Shown piece after piece: positions 62,432-64,000 of a stretch of 64,000 bases of DNA. The first letter of the stretch is position 1; the number at the start of each line of letters is the position of its first letter. The stretch covers positions 3,720,001 through 3,784,000 of the forward strand of contig CP075495.1 of assembly GCA_021613535.1 (NCBI GenBank), read 5' to 3'. The notes under the pieces are model-generated. The model did no database searches. It was not told where the DNA came from and was given only the letters and a program-made list of their open reading frames with translations. The DNA is from Adineta vaga. Its lineage: Eukaryota; Rotifera. The translations under genes were made by a program, and so were the position numbers.

Positions 62432-64000
62432 TAGCTCTAAAAAAATAGAAATCATCAAGAAATGCACATTGATTATACAGAAAAAGTTTTCTTAGATATG
62501 CGTCCATACAAAACAAACTTAAACGTAAGTTATAAACTTCAGAATGATGAATTAGAAACTATCGTTGACAAGTGTAAGAATAAGGAAAGCAATGTAAGAA
62601 CACATTGATCTGAAGGTTAAAATTTAGAGATGAAAAATTGAGACAGTTTTTTGTAATCCTTTGCGATAAATGAATATTTCCATGTATTTGAGAGTATCAT
62701 TAAATATTTCATGAACAAAAGTACATGTAGTAAGTTAACTTACATGACATTTCATCCACTGCTGTTCTGTGACAAAATAATGTTTTACAATTGTTACTTT
62801 TTACGATACACTTCATCGAATATATCGATACGCTTGAATTATTTAACTGTATGGAGAAATATTGGATGACAGAAAGACATCGGTAAAGAACGAAATAGCA
62901 TAAAAAATAAATCATCATAATTTGCCAGTAATCAGTATGAAAGAAGATGCTTCGAAACAAAATAAAATTTCATCATATATGTGACAATCTATAGCGATCA
63001 TTCCATATCCATTCTCCACTTTGGTATTTGTCCTCTTACCGATCATATCTTCACCCGCGCAGTTCTCTTTATCGGATATCATCCTCCATATTTAGAACGC
63101 ACTTGCTCTTTGATCGAATGTTCTTGTTTTAGTGCTAAGGACGTTTTTCTGTCAGGTGTGATATTTTTCTGTAACGCGATACTGAATATTCCGAGTACTA
63201 TATATAGGACGAGGAATATGCAGTAAGGCATGTCTTTTCTGGAACGAAATAAAGAGATATTCACCGTCCTATTCCATCGTACGGGTCCTAGTCCGAAAAT
63301 TGTCGCAATATATAAATAAAAAAACAGTCTAACATTCGCTAGAACTTACAATCTATATCAGAATGTTTTTGTAATCGATAGTTTTGTATATATTCAATTT
63401 TGTTTTTACGCGAAAGAGGATGTCAGAATGCAGGAAATAATAAACTTTGAAATGCAAGATTACAAAACTGTAAACTAGTAGAAATAATTTTTGTGAGCAA
63501 AAATAGGCCAAAAATATGTTTTAGTATTTTTTAAGATCGGAAGACGAGTTACCTTTCTGTACGTTTAATTTAGTTTCGAAAAATTCGACAAACACTGTTT
63601 TTTTAGCGGGAATAGTTAAATACCGAATCAAAATTATTGCTGCGAGTAATACAAGACTCGAATACATACTCATATCTTTCGGATGATTGTTATGAAATAC
63701 TTGATGTTGATACGGAGGAATTCACTTTCATATGGTTATGGCAAATTTAATTTTGTAGTTAAGCAGGAACAAAACTACTGAGACATAAGTATGTTCCAAC
63801 AAAGTGGAAAAAAAAGTTGTTTTTAGAAGAACGAATCGAGTTGTGTCAAATATTCATTTTTTTCGTCTCTAGTGTCAAATCTCTGCAAGAGTATTTTCTG
63901 TTTGAAATCAAACACATGGTTTTATAATGTTCTAAACAGTGCACTTTTCTATTTTCAAAATACGAATAAAAACACTTCAAATTTCAATCTTACTCACATG
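62432..64000. other. Right-edge region without a supported gene
   Basis: AT-rich. The minus-strand frame 63079-63230 starts with a Met and encodes a hydrophobic anchor then a basic/acid stretch (MPYCIFLVLYIVLGIFSIAL), which could be a first exon or relic of another type II membrane protein like the two paralogues to the left, but no downstream exon could be joined. Nothing else is recognised. Confidence 0.4.

Noticed and set aside
62432-62467. Twelve-codon N-terminal extension of glycosyltransferase-like copy B
   Set aside because: It is interrupted by a polypyrimidine-TAG acceptor directly before the Met at 62431, and copy A has the same length without it.

Overview
The window is AT-rich eukaryotic DNA. 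Its protein-coding genes are split by many very short introns (mostly 50-65 nt, GT...AG), with a few longer repeat-bearing introns, and are separated by gene-poor stretches. The protein set is animal: immunoglobulin repeats, a polycystin, a BCR/ABR-type RhoGAP, a three-KH poly(rC)-binding protein, an amidated neuropeptide precursor, a C2orf81 homologue and a carotenoid oxygenase. Compact introns together with families such as the type II DxD glycosyltransferase-like proteins and a B-box-like coiled-coil protein suggest a rotifer, most likely a bdelloid. That placement is inference; no species-specific marker was found.

Layout. 90-5549 (+): 3' part of a large immunoglobulin-repeat protein whose beginning lies off the left edge. 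7.1-10.0 kb (+): four small single-pass membrane proteins, at least two of which are clear paralogues, three with Pro/Tyr-rich or PPxY-bearing tails. 10341-15340 (+): a complete 16-exon polycystin-1-like gene with GPS, PLAT and channel regions. 16801-17279 (-): a small neuropeptide precursor with three predicted C-terminally amidated peptides. 18061-19941 (+): a broken protein kinase A catalytic-subunit gene. 20-25.7 kb: gene-poor, simple repeats. 25686-27335 (+): poly(rC)-binding protein. 30733-32151 (-): zinc-finger protein. 34431-36539 (-): C2orf81 homologue. 36964-38280 (-): type II membrane protein with a DxD motif. 38.3-43.6 kb: repeat-rich, holding a roughly 960-bp foldback element, a decayed repeat block and a near-perfect hairpin. 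43950-44564 (+): intronless SET-domain protein. 45072-46205 (-): B-box-like coiled-coil protein. 47439-49643 (+): carotenoid oxygenase with all four iron-ligand histidines. 51434-56429 (-), with a probable further 5' exon: BCR/ABR homologue. 59282-62431 (-): two tandem glycosyltransferase-like paralogues. 62.4-64 kb: no supported gene.

There is no operon-like logic. Themes recur: cell-surface and extracellular proteins on the left (Ig repeats, small membrane proteins, polycystin, neuropeptide), regulatory RNA/DNA-binding proteins in the middle, and Golgi-type glycosyltransferase-like genes on the right. Exon boundaries given here were set by hand from splice consensus, reading-frame continuity and family resemblance. 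For almost every multi-exon gene the exon lengths sum to a multiple of three, which is the main internal check.
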